From contig NZ_AP025032.1 of the NCBI RefSeq assembly GCF_019973775.1, forward strand, positions 2,480,001 through 2,544,000: a stretch of 64,000 nt of DNA. The letters run 5' to 3'. This document shows, piece by piece, positions 19,975 to 30,149 of this stretch. The notes under the pieces are model-generated. The model ran no database searches, was not told the origin of the DNA, and saw only the letters and a program-made list of their open reading frames with translations. Within the stretch, counting starts at the first letter, position 1, and each line of letters begins with the position of its first letter. Origin of the DNA: Aureimonas sp. SA4125. GTDB taxonomy: Bacteria; Pseudomonadota; Alphaproteobacteria; Rhizobiales; Rhizobiaceae. Made by a program: the position numbers and the translations under genes.

Positions 19975-20109
19975 TCAGCGACCGACCATCACCTGCGGCG
20001 CCGAACCGTTTATGGCGCTCTCCGCCGGCAGATCTGCCGTGGCATAGCTCGCTGTCAGGACGCCGAAGGCGGCGACAGCGCCGAGGAGAGTAAGGAGAGT
20101 GCGGCGCAT
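19975..20109 (-). CDS. Very small exported peptide
   Basis: 44 residues from ATG 20109; the frame has earlier ATGs up to 20160 that would make 61. MRRTLLTLLGAVAAFGVLTASYATA is a good signal peptide, leaving a mature peptide of about 19 residues (starting DLPAESAING). No family is recognised. There is no clear ribosome-binding site for any start. The downstream intrinsic terminator on the same strand is the main support for a real gene. Confidence 0.5.
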   Translation of the reverse strand: MRRTLLTLLGAVAAFGVLTASYATADLPAESAINGSAPQVMVGR

Positions 20110-20388
20110 GGAGGGGATACTCGTTCCAATTTCGATCGTGTTATCATTCATTTGAATCATTTAATCCGCGTAAATCCCGCCACACATGCGGCAACAGTCC
20201 CTTGTCGCCATAGAAATGACGTGACGCCGACAAAGTTGCGTTGCCGCTGGAAAATCTGGCACCGATCTCCGCGGGCGAGCCTATCGCACGGGGCGGACCC
20301 TCCCACCTATCGCAAAGCCGCAACACTTGCCGGCAGATCAATCAGATTGACAGAACAACACGTTGGCAACGCAAGCGGAATCCAACTC

Positions 20389-21414
20389 TCAGGCGGCCCC
20401 GTGGGCGATCAGGCTCGCGGCCATGGCAGCGATGGCTGCCTCGGGCGACCGAAATGCAACATCCAGGATTTCTTGCGCCGGACGTGCATCCAGAAGCTTC
20501 GGCGGTCCGAGTTCCGGCAAGAGCTGGGCCGCCGCCGGCACAGCCAGCGCCGCCGCCCGCACCACCCAGTCCGGCAGTGTCGCTCTCGGAAGCTTCCAGC
20601 GATAGGCCGGCTGCGCCGACGCGATCACGGCCGCGATCTCGCGCAGGGATCGCGATCCGGCCGACAGGATGAAGCGTTGCCCCGCCGCTGCCGGCACCGC
20701 GAGGGCCCGCACATGGGCGTCGGCGACGTCGCGGACATCGACGAGCCCGAAAGAGACGTCGGGTACGAGAGGCAGGCGTCCTGACATCATCATCTGCACG
20801 AGCCGGGCCGAGGTGCCCACCGAGCGGCCAAGAATCGGTCCGAGCACCAGCGCCGGATTGATCGACACCAGTTCCGTCGCGGATCCCTCCAGCATCTCCC
20901 ACGCGGCGGCCTCCGCCATCGTCTTCGACACCGCGTAAGCCGAAATCGCGGCGGCATGAACATTGGAATGGTCAGCGGCCGAAAAAACCCGGCTCGGATC
21001 CGGGCTGTGACCGTAATAGATCGCCGCGACGGACGAGGTCATCACCACCCGTTCGACCCCCGCCCGCATCGCGGCACCGATGACCCGCGCGGTGCCGCCG
21101 CGCGCCACGGCGACCAGCGCAAACCTGTCTTTCGGCACGGAAGCCGGAAAAGGCGAAGCGGTGTGGACGACGAAGCGACATCCCGAGACCGCCGTTTCCC
21201 AGCCCCCATCTTCCGTGAGATCGGCAAGGACGAAGTCGAGCCGTTCGCACGAGGTACCCTGCCCTTCAATAGCAGCCGACACGCGCTCCATGACATCCTT
21301 CGACCTCACGGTACCGCGAACGGCGTAGCCGGCCTCCAGAAGCGCGCGTACGACGTGCCTTGCGATGAAGCCCGCCGCTCCCGTCACCAGTACCCGGTCG
21401 CCCTGAGGTGCCAT
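20389..21414 (-). CDS. NAD(P)-dependent epimerase/reductase, extended SDR family
   Basis: 341 residues if it starts at ATG 21414. The dinucleotide-binding glycines are in VLVTGAAGFIARHV, the catalytic Tyr/Lys in YAVSK (AYAVSKTMAE), and an upstream MTSSVAAIYYG carries the Ser. The set is closest to dihydroflavonol-4-reductase / 3-beta-hydroxysteroid dehydrogenase-like members, which reduce aldehydes or ketones; substrate unknown. Earlier in-frame ATGs at 21438 and 21489 are possible and none has a clear ribosome-binding site. I chose the start that places the glycine motif near the N-terminus as in relatives. Confidence 0.83.
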   Translation of the reverse strand: MAPQGDRVLVTGAAGFIARHVVRALLEAGYAVRGTVRSKDVMERVSAAIEGQGTSCERLDFVLADLTEDGGWETAVSGCRFVVHTASPFPASVPKDRFALVAVARGGTARVIGAAMRAGVERVVMTSSVAAIYYGHSPDPSRVFSAADHSNVHAAAISAYAVSKTMAEAAAWEMLEGSATELVSINPALVLGPILGRSVGTSARLVQMMMSGRLPLVPDVSFGLVDVRDVADAHVRALAVPAAAGQRFILSAGSRSLREIAAVIASAQPAYRWKLPRATLPDWVVRAAALAVPAAAQLLPELGPPKLLDARPAQEILDVAFRSPEAAIAAMAASLIAHGAA

Positions 21415-21510
21415 CGCCCTGCCCTGCCTGTCTGCCATTGCCGGTAACCTGTCTTCCCGAGTTCCCGCGTCGAACCCGCGCCACCCCATAAGGCCGCTCT
21501 GCCCCGGAAA

Positions 21511-21537
21511 CGAAAAAGGGCCCCGCAGGGCCCTTCG
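21511..21537 (-). terminator. Intrinsic terminator of the ribosomal superoperon (after rplQ)
   Basis: On the minus strand AGGGCCC and GGGCCCT flank a short loop and are followed by TTTTTCG. It lies about 20 bases beyond the rplQ stop codon and is the first strong intrinsic terminator after rpsL, about 19 kb upstream. Confidence 0.8.
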
Positions 21538-21557
21538 CGCATCAATGGACGTTCCGC

Positions 21558-21980
21558 TTACGCGGCGTCGGCAGCCGCTTCGGCTTCGACCCGGTCGCGA
21601 TCGATCTGGCCGCGGGCTTCGGGGTTGCGGTCGACGAACTCGATGACTGCCATCGGGGCGTTGTCACCGCGGCGGAAGCCGGCCTTGAGAACGCGGCAGT
21701 AACCGCCCTGGCGATCGGCATAGCGCGGCGCGAGGGTGTCGAAGAGCTTCTGGATGCAGGTCTCGTCGCGGACCTTGGAGATCGCCTGGCGACGAGCGTG
21801 CAGGTCTCCGCGCTTGCCGAGCGTGATCATCTTTTCCATGATCGGGCGAAGATCCTTCGCCTTCGGCAGGGTGGTGACGATCTGCTCGTGCAGGATCAGC
21901 GATGCCACCATGTTGGCGAACATCGCCTTGCGATGTTCGGCGGTACGATTGAGTTTACGGCCGCGGCTTCCGTGACGCAT
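21558..21980 (-). CDS. rplQ: 50S ribosomal protein L17
   Basis: 140 residues. The N-terminus [20 protein letters not shown] is the L17 signature, and [15 protein letters not shown] is the conserved middle. The C-terminal tail is Ala/Glu-rich, as in other alphaproteobacterial L17 proteins. L17 sits near the exit tunnel of the large subunit. Last gene of the alpha operon, 165 bases after rpoA, with its own terminator. Confidence 0.97.
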   Translation of the reverse strand: MRHGSRGRKLNRTAEHRKAMFANMVASLILHEQIVTTLPKAKDLRPIMEKMITLGKRGDLHARRQAISKVRDETCIQKLFDTLAPRYADRQGGYCRVLKAGFRRGDNAPMAVIEFVDRNPEARGQIDRDRVEAEAAADAA

Positions 21981-22092
21981 GGACTTGTTCCTTTAAGAAA
22001 TGGCCGGCTCGTTGAACCGGGGGACGGCATCCTCGCATCCACGCCTTCGGCGATGTGCATGTGCCTTTGAATGATTGGGCAGTTCGCAGAAC

Positions 22093-22137
22093 CCGCCTCC
22101 CAGGCGGGACACAATCCCGCCGCCCGGAGGCGGCGGA
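22093..22137 (-). other. Two tandem hairpins between rpoA and rplQ
   Basis: CCCGCCT/AGGCGGG (22093-22109, 3-nt loop) and CCGCCGCC/GGCGGCGG (22118-22137, 4-nt loop) are both perfect. They start 8 bases after the rpoA stop codon. No T-run follows, so they are more likely to affect RNA stability or processing than to terminate. Confidence 0.5.
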
Positions 22138-22145
22138 AGAATGGC

Positions 22146-23165
22146 TTAGTACTGGTCTTCGTAGCGCTTGGCCAGATCGTCGATATTCTCCGGCGGCCAG
22201 GCGCTGACTTCCATGCCGAGATGAAGGCCCATGGCAGCGAGGACCTCCTTGATCTCGTTCAGCGACTTGCGACCGAAGTTCGGCGTCCGGAGCATTTCCG
22301 CCTCGGTCTTCTGGATGAGGTCGCCGATGTAGACGATGTTGTCGTTCTTCAGGCAGTTCGCCGAACGGACGGACAGTTCGAGTTCGTCGACCTTCTTGAG
22401 GAGAGCCGGGTTGAACGCCAGCTCCGCGATATGCTCCTCCGCACTGCGGGTCTCGCGCTGCGGCTCCTCGAAGTTCACGAAGATAGAGAGCTGGTCCTGC
22501 AGGATGCGCGCGGCATAGGCGACCGAATCCTCGCCAGAGATCGAGCCATCGGTCTCGATCTGCATGGTGAGCTTGTCCTTGTTCAGGTCCTGCCCCTCGC
22601 GGGTGTTCTCGACCTTGTAGGACACCTTCTTCACGGGCGAGAACAGGCTGTCGACCGGGATCAGCCCGATCGGCGCGTCTTCCGCCCGGTTCTGGTCAGC
22701 CGGAACGTAGCCCTTGCCCGTGTCGACGGTGAACTCGATACGGATCTCGGCGCCCTCGTCGAGGGTGCAGAGCTCGTGCTCGGGGTTCAGGATCTCGATG
22801 TCGCCCACGGTCTGGATGTCGCCGGCGCGCACGATGCCCGGACCAGACTTGCGCAGCACCATCCGCTTCGGGCCTTCGCCCTGCATGCCGATGGCGATTT
22901 CCTTGACGTTCAGGACGATGTCGGTGACGTCCTCGCGGACGCCCGGGATCGAGGAGAACTCGTGCAGCACGCCGTCGATCTGGATCGCGGTGACGGCCGC
23001 ACCCTGGAGCGACGACAGGAGCACGCGCCGCAGCGCGTTGCCGAGCGTCAGGCCGAAGCCGCGCTCCAGCGGCTCGGCCGTCAGGGAGGCCTTCGTGCGG
23101 CTTCCGCCGCTCTTGAAGACCACGCTGTTGGGCTTGGTGAGATTTTGCCAATTGCTGGAAATCAT
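22146..23165 (-). CDS. rpoA: RNA polymerase alpha subunit
   Basis: 339 residues, normal length. The N-terminal assembly domain has [19 protein letters not shown] and the beta/beta'-contact region. A flexible linker leads to the C-terminal domain (about 260-330), which has the promoter- and activator-binding helices ([37 protein letters not shown]). Dimeric alpha is the scaffold for RNA polymerase assembly and contacts UP elements and activators. It lies in the alpha operon between rpsK and rplQ. Confidence 0.98.
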   Translation of the reverse strand: MISSNWQNLTKPNSVVFKSGGSRTKASLTAEPLERGFGLTLGNALRRVLLSSLQGAAVTAIQIDGVLHEFSSIPGVREDVTDIVLNVKEIAIGMQGEGPKRMVLRKSGPGIVRAGDIQTVGDIEILNPEHELCTLDEGAEIRIEFTVDTGKGYVPADQNRAEDAPIGLIPVDSLFSPVKKVSYKVENTREGQDLNKDKLTMQIETDGSISGEDSVAYAARILQDQLSIFVNFEEPQRETRSAEEHIAELAFNPALLKKVDELELSVRSANCLKNDNIVYIGDLIQKTEAEMLRTPNFGRKSLNEIKEVLAAMGLHLGMEVSAWPPENIDDLAKRYEDQY

Positions 23166-23306
23166 GGCATTTGCCTTTCAGTAACCTCGCCACCATCCAA
23201 TCGTGGCGATAGGTCTGAGCGAGGAAGGGATCACCTTCCCCAAGGGGCCGATCATGCGAACGCCGCCCCTTGGACAGGGGCGGCATCGCAGTCAAACTCG
23301 TCCGGA

Positions 23307-23693
23307 CTAGACGCGCCGACGCTTGCGCGGGCGAACACCGTTGTGCGGAATAGGCGTCACGTCACGGATCGAGGTGATCGTGAAGCCGGAAGCCTGCAGG
23401 GCGCGCAGCGCCGATTCGCGGCCGGAACCGGGACCCGAGACCTCGACTTCCAGCGTCCGCATGCCGTGTTCCTGCGCCTTCTTGGCAGCATCTTCGGCAG
23501 CGATCTGGGCGGCGAACGGGGTCGACTTGCGCGAGCCCTTGAAGCCCTGGGCGCCAGCCGACGACCAGGCGATCGTGTTGCCCTGCGCGTCGGTGATGGT
23601 GATCAGGGTGTTGTTGAAGGTCGACTGCACGTGCGCGACGCCCGACGAGATGTTCTTGCGCTCGCGACGGCGGATGCGCTGCTCTTTAGCCAT
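23307..23693 (-). CDS. rpsK: 30S ribosomal protein S11
   Basis: 128 residues. Signature stretches are [28 protein letters not shown] and the C-terminal [16 protein letters not shown]11 forms part of the platform of the small subunit near the mRNA exit. It lies 85 bases after rpsM, with a perfect hairpin in the gap. Confidence 0.98.
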   Translation of the reverse strand: MAKEQRIRRRERKNISSGVAHVQSTFNNTLITITDAQGNTIAWSSAGAQGFKGSRKSTPFAAQIAAEDAAKKAQEHGMRTLEVEVSGPGSGRESALRALQASGFTITSIRDVTPIPHNGVRPRKRRRV

Positions 23694-23751
23694 GGTTCAT
23701 TCTTCCTTGAGATATCGACACCGCCGTAGTTCCAGCGGCTCCACCACCCAA

Positions 23752-23770
23752 GCGCCCGCTCAGCGGGCGC
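23752..23770 (-). other. Hairpin between rpsM and rpsK
   Basis: GCGCCCGC (23752-23759) pairs perfectly with GCGGGCGC (23763-23770) around a 3-nt loop, 8 bases after the rpsM stop codon on the transcribed strand. No T-run follows. Confidence 0.45.
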
Positions 23771-23778
23771 CTCGGCAA

Positions 23779-24147
23779 TTACTTCTTCTTGCCGGCGATC
23801 GCCTTGGCAGGACCCTTGCGCGTGCGGGCATTGGTGTGCGTGCGCTGGCCACGGACCGGAAGGCCGCGACGATGACGCAGGCCACGATAGCAGCCGAGGT
23901 CCATCAGACGCTTGATGTTCATGGATGTCTCGCGACGCAGGTCGCCCTCGACCTGATAGTCGCGGTCGATCATCTCGCGGATCTGGAGGACTTCAGAATC
24001 GGTCAGGTCGTTGACGCGGCGCTCGGGGCCGAGATTGACCTTCTCGACGATTTCCTTCGCGACGGTCGGACCGATGCCGTGAATGTACTGAAGCGCAATG
24101 ACGACGCGCTTGTTGGTCGGGATATTAACGCCTGCGATACGGGCCAA
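23779..24147 (-). CDS. rpsM: 30S ribosomal protein S13 (TTG start)
   Basis: 122 residues. The protein must begin [20 protein letters not shown] as in all S13, and the only codon in place is TTG at 24147-24145; GGAG lies 7 bases upstream. The rest ([20 protein letters not shown], then a Lys-rich tail) is typical. S13 contacts the large subunit and P-site tRNA in the head of the 30S. It is the first gene of the alpha operon, 134 bases after a good promoter. Confidence 0.96.
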   Translation of the reverse strand: MARIAGVNIPTNKRVVIALQYIHGIGPTVAKEIVEKVNLGPERRVNDLTDSEVLQIREMIDRDYQVEGDLRRETSMNIKRLMDLGCYRGLRHRRGLPVRGQRTHTNARTRKGPAKAIAGKKK

Positions 24148-24280
24148 GTCCGTACTCCTTGAAAATGGGGCTCGAAGCCCTTGTGAAGCAAGGAACGGAG
24201 CCGATAAGCGAACAGCGCCCGGCTCGTGCTCCTCGAAAGGAACCCGGGCCGACCGCAGGAAAATCGCGATATGGCGCCGG

Positions 24281-24309
24281 ATATAGTCTGGAAGTCCGGC
24301 GGGAGTCAA
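24281..24309 (-). promoter_or_regulatory. Promoter of the alpha operon (rpsM)
   Basis: On the minus strand TTGACT (24309-24304), a 17-base spacer and CTATAT (24286-24281) match the alphaproteobacterial sigma-70-type promoter closely. It is upstream of rpsM and just after a hairpin that follows adk, so the alpha genes can be transcribed independently of the spc operon. Confidence 0.65.
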
Positions 24310-24338
24310 CCAAGCCGGCGCTTCTCATTGCTTGTCAG

Positions 24339-24357
24339 CCGGGGCTCGAGGCCCCGG
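24339..24357 (-). terminator. Hairpin after adk at the spc/alpha border
   Basis: CCGGGGC (24339-24345) pairs perfectly with GCCCCGG (24351-24357), 5-nt loop, 18 bases after the adk stop codon. No T-run follows on the minus strand, so any termination would be partial. The alpha promoter lies just beyond it. Confidence 0.45.
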
Positions 24358-24375
24358 GATCCGATGTCGTCGCGG

Positions 24376-25044
24376 TCAGACGGCAGCAGCCTTCCCGGTA
24401 CTCTCGATGATCGCCGAGAGATCCGCCGTCACCTCGTCGATGGCCTTCATGCCGTCGATGAAGCTGAGAATCCCCTTGCAGTGGTAATAGCCCACCAGAG
24501 GAGAGGTCTCCTTGTAGTAGGCGCGCAAGCGGGTGCGCATCACATCGGCATTGTCATCGGGGCGACGCTTGAAGTTCGAATGCCCGCAGTCGTCGCACAC
24601 ACCCTCAGCACGCGGCTTGCGATCGGTATCATGATAGACAGCGCCGCATTCAGCGCAGGTGTAGCGCCCGGAGACGCGATGGACGAGGACCTCGTCGTCG
24701 ACGCGCATCTCGATCACGTGATCGAGCTTCATCCCCTTCGCCTTCAACATGGCCTCAGTCGAATCGGCCTGTTGAAGCGTCCGGGGATAGCCATCGAGAA
24801 TGAACCCGTTGGCGCAGTCCGCCTGGTCGATCCGCTCGGCGATGATGGCATTGACGATCTCGTCCGAGACGAGCGAGCCGGCATCCATCACCGACTTCGC
24901 CTTGAGACCGATCTCGGTCTTCGCCGCGACCGCGGCCCGCAGCATGTCGCCGGTCGAGAGCTGCACGATGCCGTATTTCACGATGAGACGGTGGGCCTGC
25001 GTCCCCTTGCCCGCACCCGGTGGCCCTAGAAGTATCAGCCTCAT
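24376..25044 (-). CDS. adk: Adenylate kinase
   Basis: 222 residues. It interconverts ATP + AMP and 2 ADP. The P-loop is [10 protein letters not shown], the AMP site [10 protein letters not shown]. The long lid contains [10 protein letters not shown] and CDDCG, four cysteines that make the zinc-binding lid known from Gram-positive and some alphaproteobacterial enzymes. Its ATG overlaps the secY stop codon (ATGA), so it is translationally coupled to secY; adk at this place in the spc operon is usual for alphaproteobacteria. Confidence 0.97.
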   Translation of the reverse strand: MRLILLGPPGAGKGTQAHRLIVKYGIVQLSTGDMLRAAVAAKTEIGLKAKSVMDAGSLVSDEIVNAIIAERIDQADCANGFILDGYPRTLQQADSTEAMLKAKGMKLDHVIEMRVDDEVLVHRVSGRYTCAECGAVYHDTDRKPRAEGVCDDCGHSNFKRRPDDNADVMRTRLRAYYKETSPLVGYYHCKGILSFIDGMKAIDEVTADLSAIIESTGKAAAV

Positions 25045-26384
25045 CTTGCTCCCCGTTTCCCCCCACGGAGCTTCGCCTTTTTGACGAGCCCTTCGTATTG
25101 ATGTGCCAGCAGGTGTCCCTGCACCTGGGCGACGGTATCCATCGTCACGCTGACCACGATCAACAGCGAGGTGCCACCGAGATAGAACGGAACGCCGGCG
25201 GCCGATATGAGGAATTCGGGCAGTAGACAAATGACGACCAGATAGATAGCGCCGATCACCGTAATCCGGGTCAGCACAAAGTCGATATACTCCGCCGTAC
25301 GATCGCCCGGACGAATACCGGGGATGAAGCCACCGTGCTTCTTCAGGTTGTCTGCCGTGTCCTTCGGATTGAAGACCACCGCCGTGTAGAAGAAGGCGAA
25401 GAAGGCGATCATCGCCGCGTAGAGCAGCATGTAGAGCGGACGCCCATGTCCGAGCGACGCGATGACCGTCCCCGCCCAGCCCGGCAGGCTCGCCGTATCG
25501 GCGAAATTGGCGACCGTCACCGGCAGGAGCAGAAGCGACGAGGCGAAGATCGGCGGGATGACGCCGGCGGTGTTCAGCTTCAGCGGCAGGTGCGAGGTGT
25601 CGCCCTGGAACATCCGGTTGCCGACCTGACGCTTCGGGTACTGGATCAGCAGCCGGCGCTGGGCGCGCTCGAAGAACACGATTCCCGCGATGCAGGCGAT
25701 CGCCACGAAGATCACGATGAGGATGATCGCCGCCGACAGCGCTCCGGTGCGGCCAAGCTCCAGCAGGTTGGCGATGGCGCTCGGAAGATTCGCGACGATG
25801 CCGGCGAAGATGATCAGCGAGATGCCGTTGCCGATGCCGCGCGAGGTAATCTGCTCGCCCAGCCACATCAGGAACATCGTGCCGCCGGTGAGCGTCAGGA
25901 CGGTGGAGATGCGAAAGAACGTGCCGGGATCGCTGACGATGTTGGACGACGATTCGAGGCCGGCGGCGATGCCGTAGGCCTGCACCAGAGCCAGGAGCAC
26001 GGTACCGTAGCGCGTATACTGGTTGATGACTTTGCGGCCCTGCTCGCCCTCCTTCTTCAGCGCCTCCAGCGTCGGAATGACCGAGGTCATCAGCTGGATG
26101 ATGATGGAAGCGGAGATGTAGGGCATGATGCCGAGGGCGAAGATCGCCATGCGCCCGACGGCGCCGCCGGCAAACATGTTGAACAGGCCGAGAATGCCGG
26201 AGGACTGCTGCTGGAAGGCTTGAGCCAGCGCTTCCGGGTTGATGCCGGGCATCGGGATGTAGGTTCCCAGGCGGTAGACCAGAAGGGCCCCGAGGGTGAA
26301 CCAGATTCTCTTCTTGAGGTCTCCGGCCTTCGAGAAGGCAGAGAAATTCAGATTCGCGGCAAGTTGTTCCGCAGCCGATGCCAT
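25041..26384 (-). CDS. secY: Protein translocase subunit SecY
   Basis: 447 residues with ten membrane helices, forming the protein-conducting channel of the inner membrane with SecE. It has the plug region after TM1 ([14 protein letters not shown]), TM2 SGGI-like [16 protein letters not shown], and the cytoplasmic [20 protein letters not shown] loop that binds SecA or ribosome. Near the C-terminus is [20 protein letters not shown]. It follows rplO by 129 bases and overlaps adk by four. Confidence 0.98.
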   Translation of the reverse strand: MASAAEQLAANLNFSAFSKAGDLKKRIWFTLGALLVYRLGTYIPMPGINPEALAQAFQQQSSGILGLFNMFAGGAVGRMAIFALGIMPYISASIIIQLMTSVIPTLEALKKEGEQGRKVINQYTRYGTVLLALVQAYGIAAGLESSSNIVSDPGTFFRISTVLTLTGGTMFLMWLGEQITSRGIGNGISLIIFAGIVANLPSAIANLLELGRTGALSAAIILIVIFVAIACIAGIVFFERAQRRLLIQYPKRQVGNRMFQGDTSHLPLKLNTAGVIPPIFASSLLLLPVTVANFADTASLPGWAGTVIASLGHGRPLYMLLYAAMIAFFAFFYTAVVFNPKDTADNLKKHGGFIPGIRPGDRTAEYIDFVLTRITVIGAIYLVVICLLPEFLISAAGVPFYLGGTSLLIVVSVTMDTVAQVQGHLLAHQYEGLVKKAKLRGGKRGAR

Positions 26385-26513
26385 CGCGTGTTATCTCCGG
26401 ATTGCCTCAAGGGGGAGTCGGACGAACAGCCCCCTCCCCCCGAGGGAGCACGAGAGATAGGCGGCTGTGCCGACGCAATCAAGCGAAGGCTTCAGCCCTC
26501 GCCCGGCCGGTGA

Positions 26514-26987
26514 TCAGGCTTCCGCGGCAACCGCGGGAAGCGTGACGGAACCGCCAGCCTTTTCGATCTTCTCGATCGCCGACTTCGACGCACCGGCGAC
26601 CGTGATCGCCAGCTTGCCGGTCACTTCGCCGTCGCCGAGCAGGCGAACGCCGTCGCGGGTCTTGCGAACGATGCCGGCCAGCTTCAGCGCGTCGACGTCG
26701 ATCGGCTTGCTCGCATCGAGCTTGCCGGCGTCGATCGCGATCTGGATGCGCGCCAGGGACACCACGGTGTAGTCCTTGGCGAAGATGTTCACGAAGCCGC
26801 GCTTCGGCAGGCGGCGATACAGCGGCATCTGGCCGCCCTCGAAGCCGTTGATCGCAACGCCCGAACGGGACTTCTGTCCCTTGACGCCGCGGCCACCGGT
26901 CTTGCCGGTTCCCGAACCGATACCGCGACCCACGCGCTTGCGCGAATGGGTGGCGCCGGCCACATCGGAAATCTCATTGAGTTTCAT
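26514..26987 (-). CDS. rplO: 50S ribosomal protein L15
   Basis: 157 residues. The Gly/Arg-rich N-terminal arm ([20 protein letters not shown], then [20 protein letters not shown]) and the globular end ([19 protein letters not shown]) are typical of L15, a late assembly protein of the large subunit. It begins 18 bases after rpmD. Confidence 0.98.
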   Translation of the reverse strand: MKLNEISDVAGATHSRKRVGRGIGSGTGKTGGRGVKGQKSRSGVAINGFEGGQMPLYRRLPKRGFVNIFAKDYTVVSLARIQIAIDAGKLDASKPIDVDALKLAGIVRKTRDGVRLLGDGEVTGKLAITVAGASKSAIEKIEKAGGSVTLPAVAAEA

Positions 26988-27005
26988 CGGATAAGCTCCT
27001 CGGGA

Positions 27006-27209
27006 TCAGGCCTCGTCCACAACGCGGACGAGATGGCTGACCTTGGCAATCATGCCGCGAACCGAGGACGTGTCCTCGAGGGTCCGGGTACGGTGCATCT
27101 TGTTGAGGCCGAGACCGATCAGCGTCTGGCGCTGCTCGATCGGACGGCGGGTCGGGCTACCGATCTGTTCGACTGTGACAGTCTTGCCCTGGGTTTTCGT
27201 ATCGGCCAT
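27006..27209 (-). CDS. rpmD: 50S ribosomal protein L30
   Basis: 67 residues. [20 protein letters not shown] then [18 protein letters not shown] is the L30 signature; the conserved LNKM box is present. It lies between rpsE (69 bases upstream) and rplO. Confidence 0.97.
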   Translation of the reverse strand: MADTKTQGKTVTVEQIGSPTRRPIEQRQTLIGLGLNKMHRTRTLEDTSSVRGMIAKVSHLVRVVDEA

Positions 27210-27278
27210 CGCTTGGCTCCTTCGTCAGGCAGGCGGACGCTCCGAGCGCCCTGCCCCGCCAAATCAATCTTCGGCCTA

Positions 27279-27830
27279 TCAGTCTTCAACGGCTACGAGG
27301 TCGCGACGGCGAGCCTGGAGCGCGGAATACTTGATGCCACGACGGGAGGCGACATCCTTCGGATGCATCGATCCCTTGAGCGCGTCGAAGGTCGCGCGCA
27401 CCATGTTGTAGGGATTGGACGAACCGAGGGACTTGGCGACGACGTCATGAACGCCGACGGCCTCGAAGACCGCGCGCATCGGACCGCCGGCGATGATGCC
27501 GGTACCAGCCTCGGCCGAGCGGATGTAGACCTTGCCGGCGCCATGGCGGCCAGCGACGTCGTGATGGAGCGTACGCGCATCGCGCAGCGGCACGAAGATC
27601 AGGTCGCGCTTGGCGGCTTCCGTCGCCTTGCGGATGGCCTCAGGCACTTCACGCGCCTTGCCGTGGCCGAAGCCGACACGACCCTTGAGGTCGCCGACGA
27701 CGACGAGAGCAGCGAAGCCGAAACGGCGACCACCCTTCACCACCTTGGCGACGCGATTGATGTGAACCAGCTTGTCGACGAAACCGTCGTCACGCTCGGT
27801 GCGGTTGTTGCGATCGTCTCTTGGCGCCAT
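27279..27830 (-). CDS. rpsE: 30S ribosomal protein S5
   Basis: 183 residues. The RNA-binding double-stranded-RBD-like N-terminal half has [20 protein letters not shown] and [20 protein letters not shown]; the second half has [20 protein letters not shown]5 takes part in decoding accuracy and mRNA unwinding. Lys/Gly/Arg positions linked to spectinomycin action (VVKGGRR) look wild type. Confidence 0.98.
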   Translation of the reverse strand: MAPRDDRNNRTERDDGFVDKLVHINRVAKVVKGGRRFGFAALVVVGDLKGRVGFGHGKAREVPEAIRKATEAAKRDLIFVPLRDARTLHHDVAGRHGAGKVYIRSAEAGTGIIAGGPMRAVFEAVGVHDVVAKSLGSSNPYNMVRATFDALKGSMHPKDVASRRGIKYSALQARRRDLVAVED

Positions 27831-27900
27831 GATCCTATCCTTATTCTTTTCCGGAGGCGTCCAGCATTGTCAGCCTGCTCTTTGACGAGCAGTGCCGGGC

Positions 27901-28263
27901 TTAGAAGTTCAGGCCGCCTTCGCGGGCCGACTCGGCAAGAGCCTTGATACGGCCGTGATAGATGAAGGCGCCCCGGTCGAAGACGACGTCGGTGACGCCA
28001 GCTTCCTTGGCACGCGCGGCAACGAGCTTGCCGACGGCAGCAGCGGCACCGGTATCGGCGCCGGTCTTCAGTTCCTTGCGCAGGTCCGCGTCGAGCGTCG
28101 ATGCGGCGGCAAGCGTCCGGCCTTCGACATCGTCGATGACCTGGGCGTAGATGTTCTTGGAAGAGCGGTGAACCGAGAGACGCGGGCGTCCGTTGGCGAC
28201 CTTCTTCAGCGAACGACGGACGCGCGAAGCGCGGCGCCGCAGATTTTCTTTCTGGGTAGCCAT
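27901..28263 (-). CDS. rplR: 50S ribosomal protein L18
   Basis: 120 residues. It binds 5S r[15 protein letters not shown] at the N-terminus, [20 protein letters not shown] and the C-terminal [19 protein letters not shown] are the family marks. It starts 10 bases after rplF. Confidence 0.98.
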   Translation of the reverse strand: MATQKENLRRRASRVRRSLKKVANGRPRLSVHRSSKNIYAQVIDDVEGRTLAAASTLDADLRKELKTGADTGAAAAVGKLVAARAKEAGVTDVVFDRGAFIYHGRIKALAESAREGGLNF

Positions 28264-28273
28264 TGGTCGAGCC

Positions 28274-28807
28274 CTACTTCTTCTTGCCTTCCTTGCGGAC
28301 GATCGTTTCGCCCGCGTACTTCACGCCCTTGCCCTTGTAAGGCTCGGGCCCGCGATAGTCGCGGATCTCAGCGGCAACCTGACCGACACGCTGCTTGTCG
28401 ATGCCGGAGATGACGATCTCGGTCGGCTTCGGAACGGTGATCTGGATGCCCTCAGGCACCGGATAGAGCACCTCGTGGCTAAAACCAAGAGCCAGCTGCA
28501 GGTTCTTGCCCTGCAGCGAGGCGCGGTAGCCGACGCCGTTGATCTCGAGCTTCTTCTCGAAGCCCTTCTCGACACCCGACAGGATGTTGGCGATCATCGT
28601 GCGCGACATGCCCCACTTGGACCGGGCCGTCTTGGTCTGGTCACGCGGATCGACGGCGATCGCGCCGTCTTCCATCTTGACCAGGACCTCGTCGTTGACG
28701 ACGAACTTCAGTTCGCCCTTCGTGCCCGTGGCCTTCACCGTCTGGCCGTCGACCGTCGCGGTCACGCCCTTGGGGATGGAAATGGGCTTCTTACCAATAC
28801 GAGACAT
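28274..28807 (-). CDS. rplF: 50S ribosomal protein L6
   Basis: 177 residues, two repeated alpha/beta domains. [19 protein letters not shown] at the start and [20 protein letters not shown] at the end are diagnostic. It sits near the sarcin-ricin loop and GTPase centre. 42 bases after rpsH. Confidence 0.98.
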   Translation of the reverse strand: MSRIGKKPISIPKGVTATVDGQTVKATGTKGELKFVVNDEVLVKMEDGAIAVDPRDQTKTARSKWGMSRTMIANILSGVEKGFEKKLEINGVGYRASLQGKNLQLALGFSHEVLYPVPEGIQITVPKPTEIVISGIDKQRVGQVAAEIRDYRGPEPYKGKGVKYAGETIVRKEGKKK

Positions 28808-28849
28808 GTTGAAACCTGTTCGTTTCTGCGCGTTGAAAGCTGTGCTGCG

Positions 28850-29248
28850 TCAGACGACGCGGCACAGGATCTCGCCGCCGACATTCTGTTCACGGGCACT
28901 GTGGTCGGCCATCACGCCCTTGGGCGTCGACAGGACCGAGATACCAAGCCCGTTGGCGATGTGCGGAATCGTCTTCGCCGACACGTAGACGCGGCGGCCA
29001 GGCTTCGACACGCGGGCGATTTCCCGGATGACCGGGCCGCCTTCGTAATACTTCAGCTCGATCTCGAATTCCGACTTGCCGTTCTCGAAGGCTGTTTCCG
29101 TGTAGCCACGGATGTAGCCCTCGTCCTTGAGCACGTCGAGAACGCGGCCGCGCAGCTTGGAAGCCGGGGTCATCACCGAGGTCTTGTTCCGCATGACAGC
29201 ATTGCGGATGCGGGTCAGCATATCGCCGAGGGGATCTGACAAAGACAT
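28850..29248 (-). CDS. rpsH: 30S ribosomal protein S8
   Basis: 132 residues. [20 protein letters not shown] and the C-terminal [20 protein letters not shown] and GGEILCRV are diagnostic. S8 is a primary 16S rRNA binder; in E. coli it also represses its own spc operon by binding the mRNA near rplE. It is 12 bases after rpsN. Confidence 0.98.
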   Translation of the reverse strand: MSLSDPLGDMLTRIRNAVMRNKTSVMTPASKLRGRVLDVLKDEGYIRGYTETAFENGKSEFEIELKYYEGGPVIREIARVSKPGRRVYVSAKTIPHIANGLGISVLSTPKGVMADHSAREQNVGGEILCRVV

Positions 29249-29260
29249 GGGGTCTACTCC

Positions 29261-29566
29261 TTACCAGCTCGACTTCACGATGCCGGGAATCTGGCCATTG
29301 TTGCCAAGGTCCCGGAGCGCGATACGCGACATCTTCAGCTTGCGATAATAAGCGCGCGGGCGCCCGGTCACTTCGCAACGGTTGCGAATGCGGACCTTGG
29401 AGCCATTGCGCGGCAGCTCGGCAAGCGCCAGCTGGGCCCGGAAGCGGTCTTCCATGCTGGCGCTCTGGTCCTTGGTGACGACCTTGAGAGCCGCGCGCTT
29501 GGCGGCGAACTTCGCCACCAGTTCCTGGCGGTGCTTGTTCTTCTCGATCGAGCTTTTCTTAGCCAT
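29261..29566 (-). CDS. rpsN: 30S ribosomal protein S14 (zinc-free long form)
   Basis: 101 residues, the long form without the CxxC zinc knuckles: only one Cys, in [38 protein letters not shown] at the N-terminus is typical. S14 is in the 30S head and joins late in assembly. The zinc-free form does not depend on zinc supply. Confidence 0.97.
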   Translation of the reverse strand: MAKKSSIEKNKHRQELVAKFAAKRAALKVVTKDQSASMEDRFRAQLALAELPRNGSKVRIRNRCEVTGRPRAYYRKLKMSRIALRDLGNNGQIPGIVKSSW

Positions 29567-29591
29567 ATCTTCGTCCTTTGCTCGCGCGCCG

Positions 29592-30149
29592 TTACTGGCG
29601 GAACGGGAAGTTGAACGCCTTCAGCAGCGCCCGGGCTTCGTCGTCGGTCTTCGCCGTCGTACACACGATGATGTCCATGCCCCACATCTGATCAACCTTG
29701 TCGTAGTTGATCTCGGGGAACACGATGTGTTCCTTGATGCCCATGGCAAAATTGCCATTGCCATCGAAGCTCTTCGGGTTCAGGCCGCGGAAATCGCGGA
29801 CGCGGGGCAGAGCGATCTGGATCAGGCGATCCAGGAACTCGTACATCTTGTCCTTGCGCAGCGTGACCTTCGCGCCGATCGGCATGTTTTCGCGGACCTT
29901 GAAGCCAGCGATGGAGGTGCGGGCCTTCGTGATCACCGGCTTCTGGCCGGCGATGCGGCCGAGGTCCTCGGCAGCGACCGTCGGCTTCTTCGAGTCGGCC
30001 GTGGCCTCGCCGACGCCCATATTGATGACGATCTTGTCCAGACGCGGGACCATCATCTCGTTGGCGTAGGAGAACTCCTCCTGCAGGGCCTTGCGGATGT
30101 CGGCCCGGTAGACCGCCTTCAGGCGCGGAATGTACTGGGTATCAGACAT
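29592..30149 (-). CDS. rplE: 50S ribosomal protein L5
   Basis: 185 residues. It binds 5S rRNA in the central protuberance. [33 protein letters not shown], and [20 protein letters not shown] near the end are family marks. Its start overlaps the rplX 3' end by 8 bases, suggesting translational coupling. Confidence 0.98.
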   Translation of the reverse strand: MSDTQYIPRLKAVYRADIRKALQEEFSYANEMMVPRLDKIVINMGVGEATADSKKPTVAAEDLGRIAGQKPVITKARTSIAGFKVRENMPIGAKVTLRKDKMYEFLDRLIQIALPRVRDFRGLNPKSFDGNGNFAMGIKEHIVFPEINYDKVDQMWGMDIIVCTTAKTDDEARALLKAFNFPFRQ

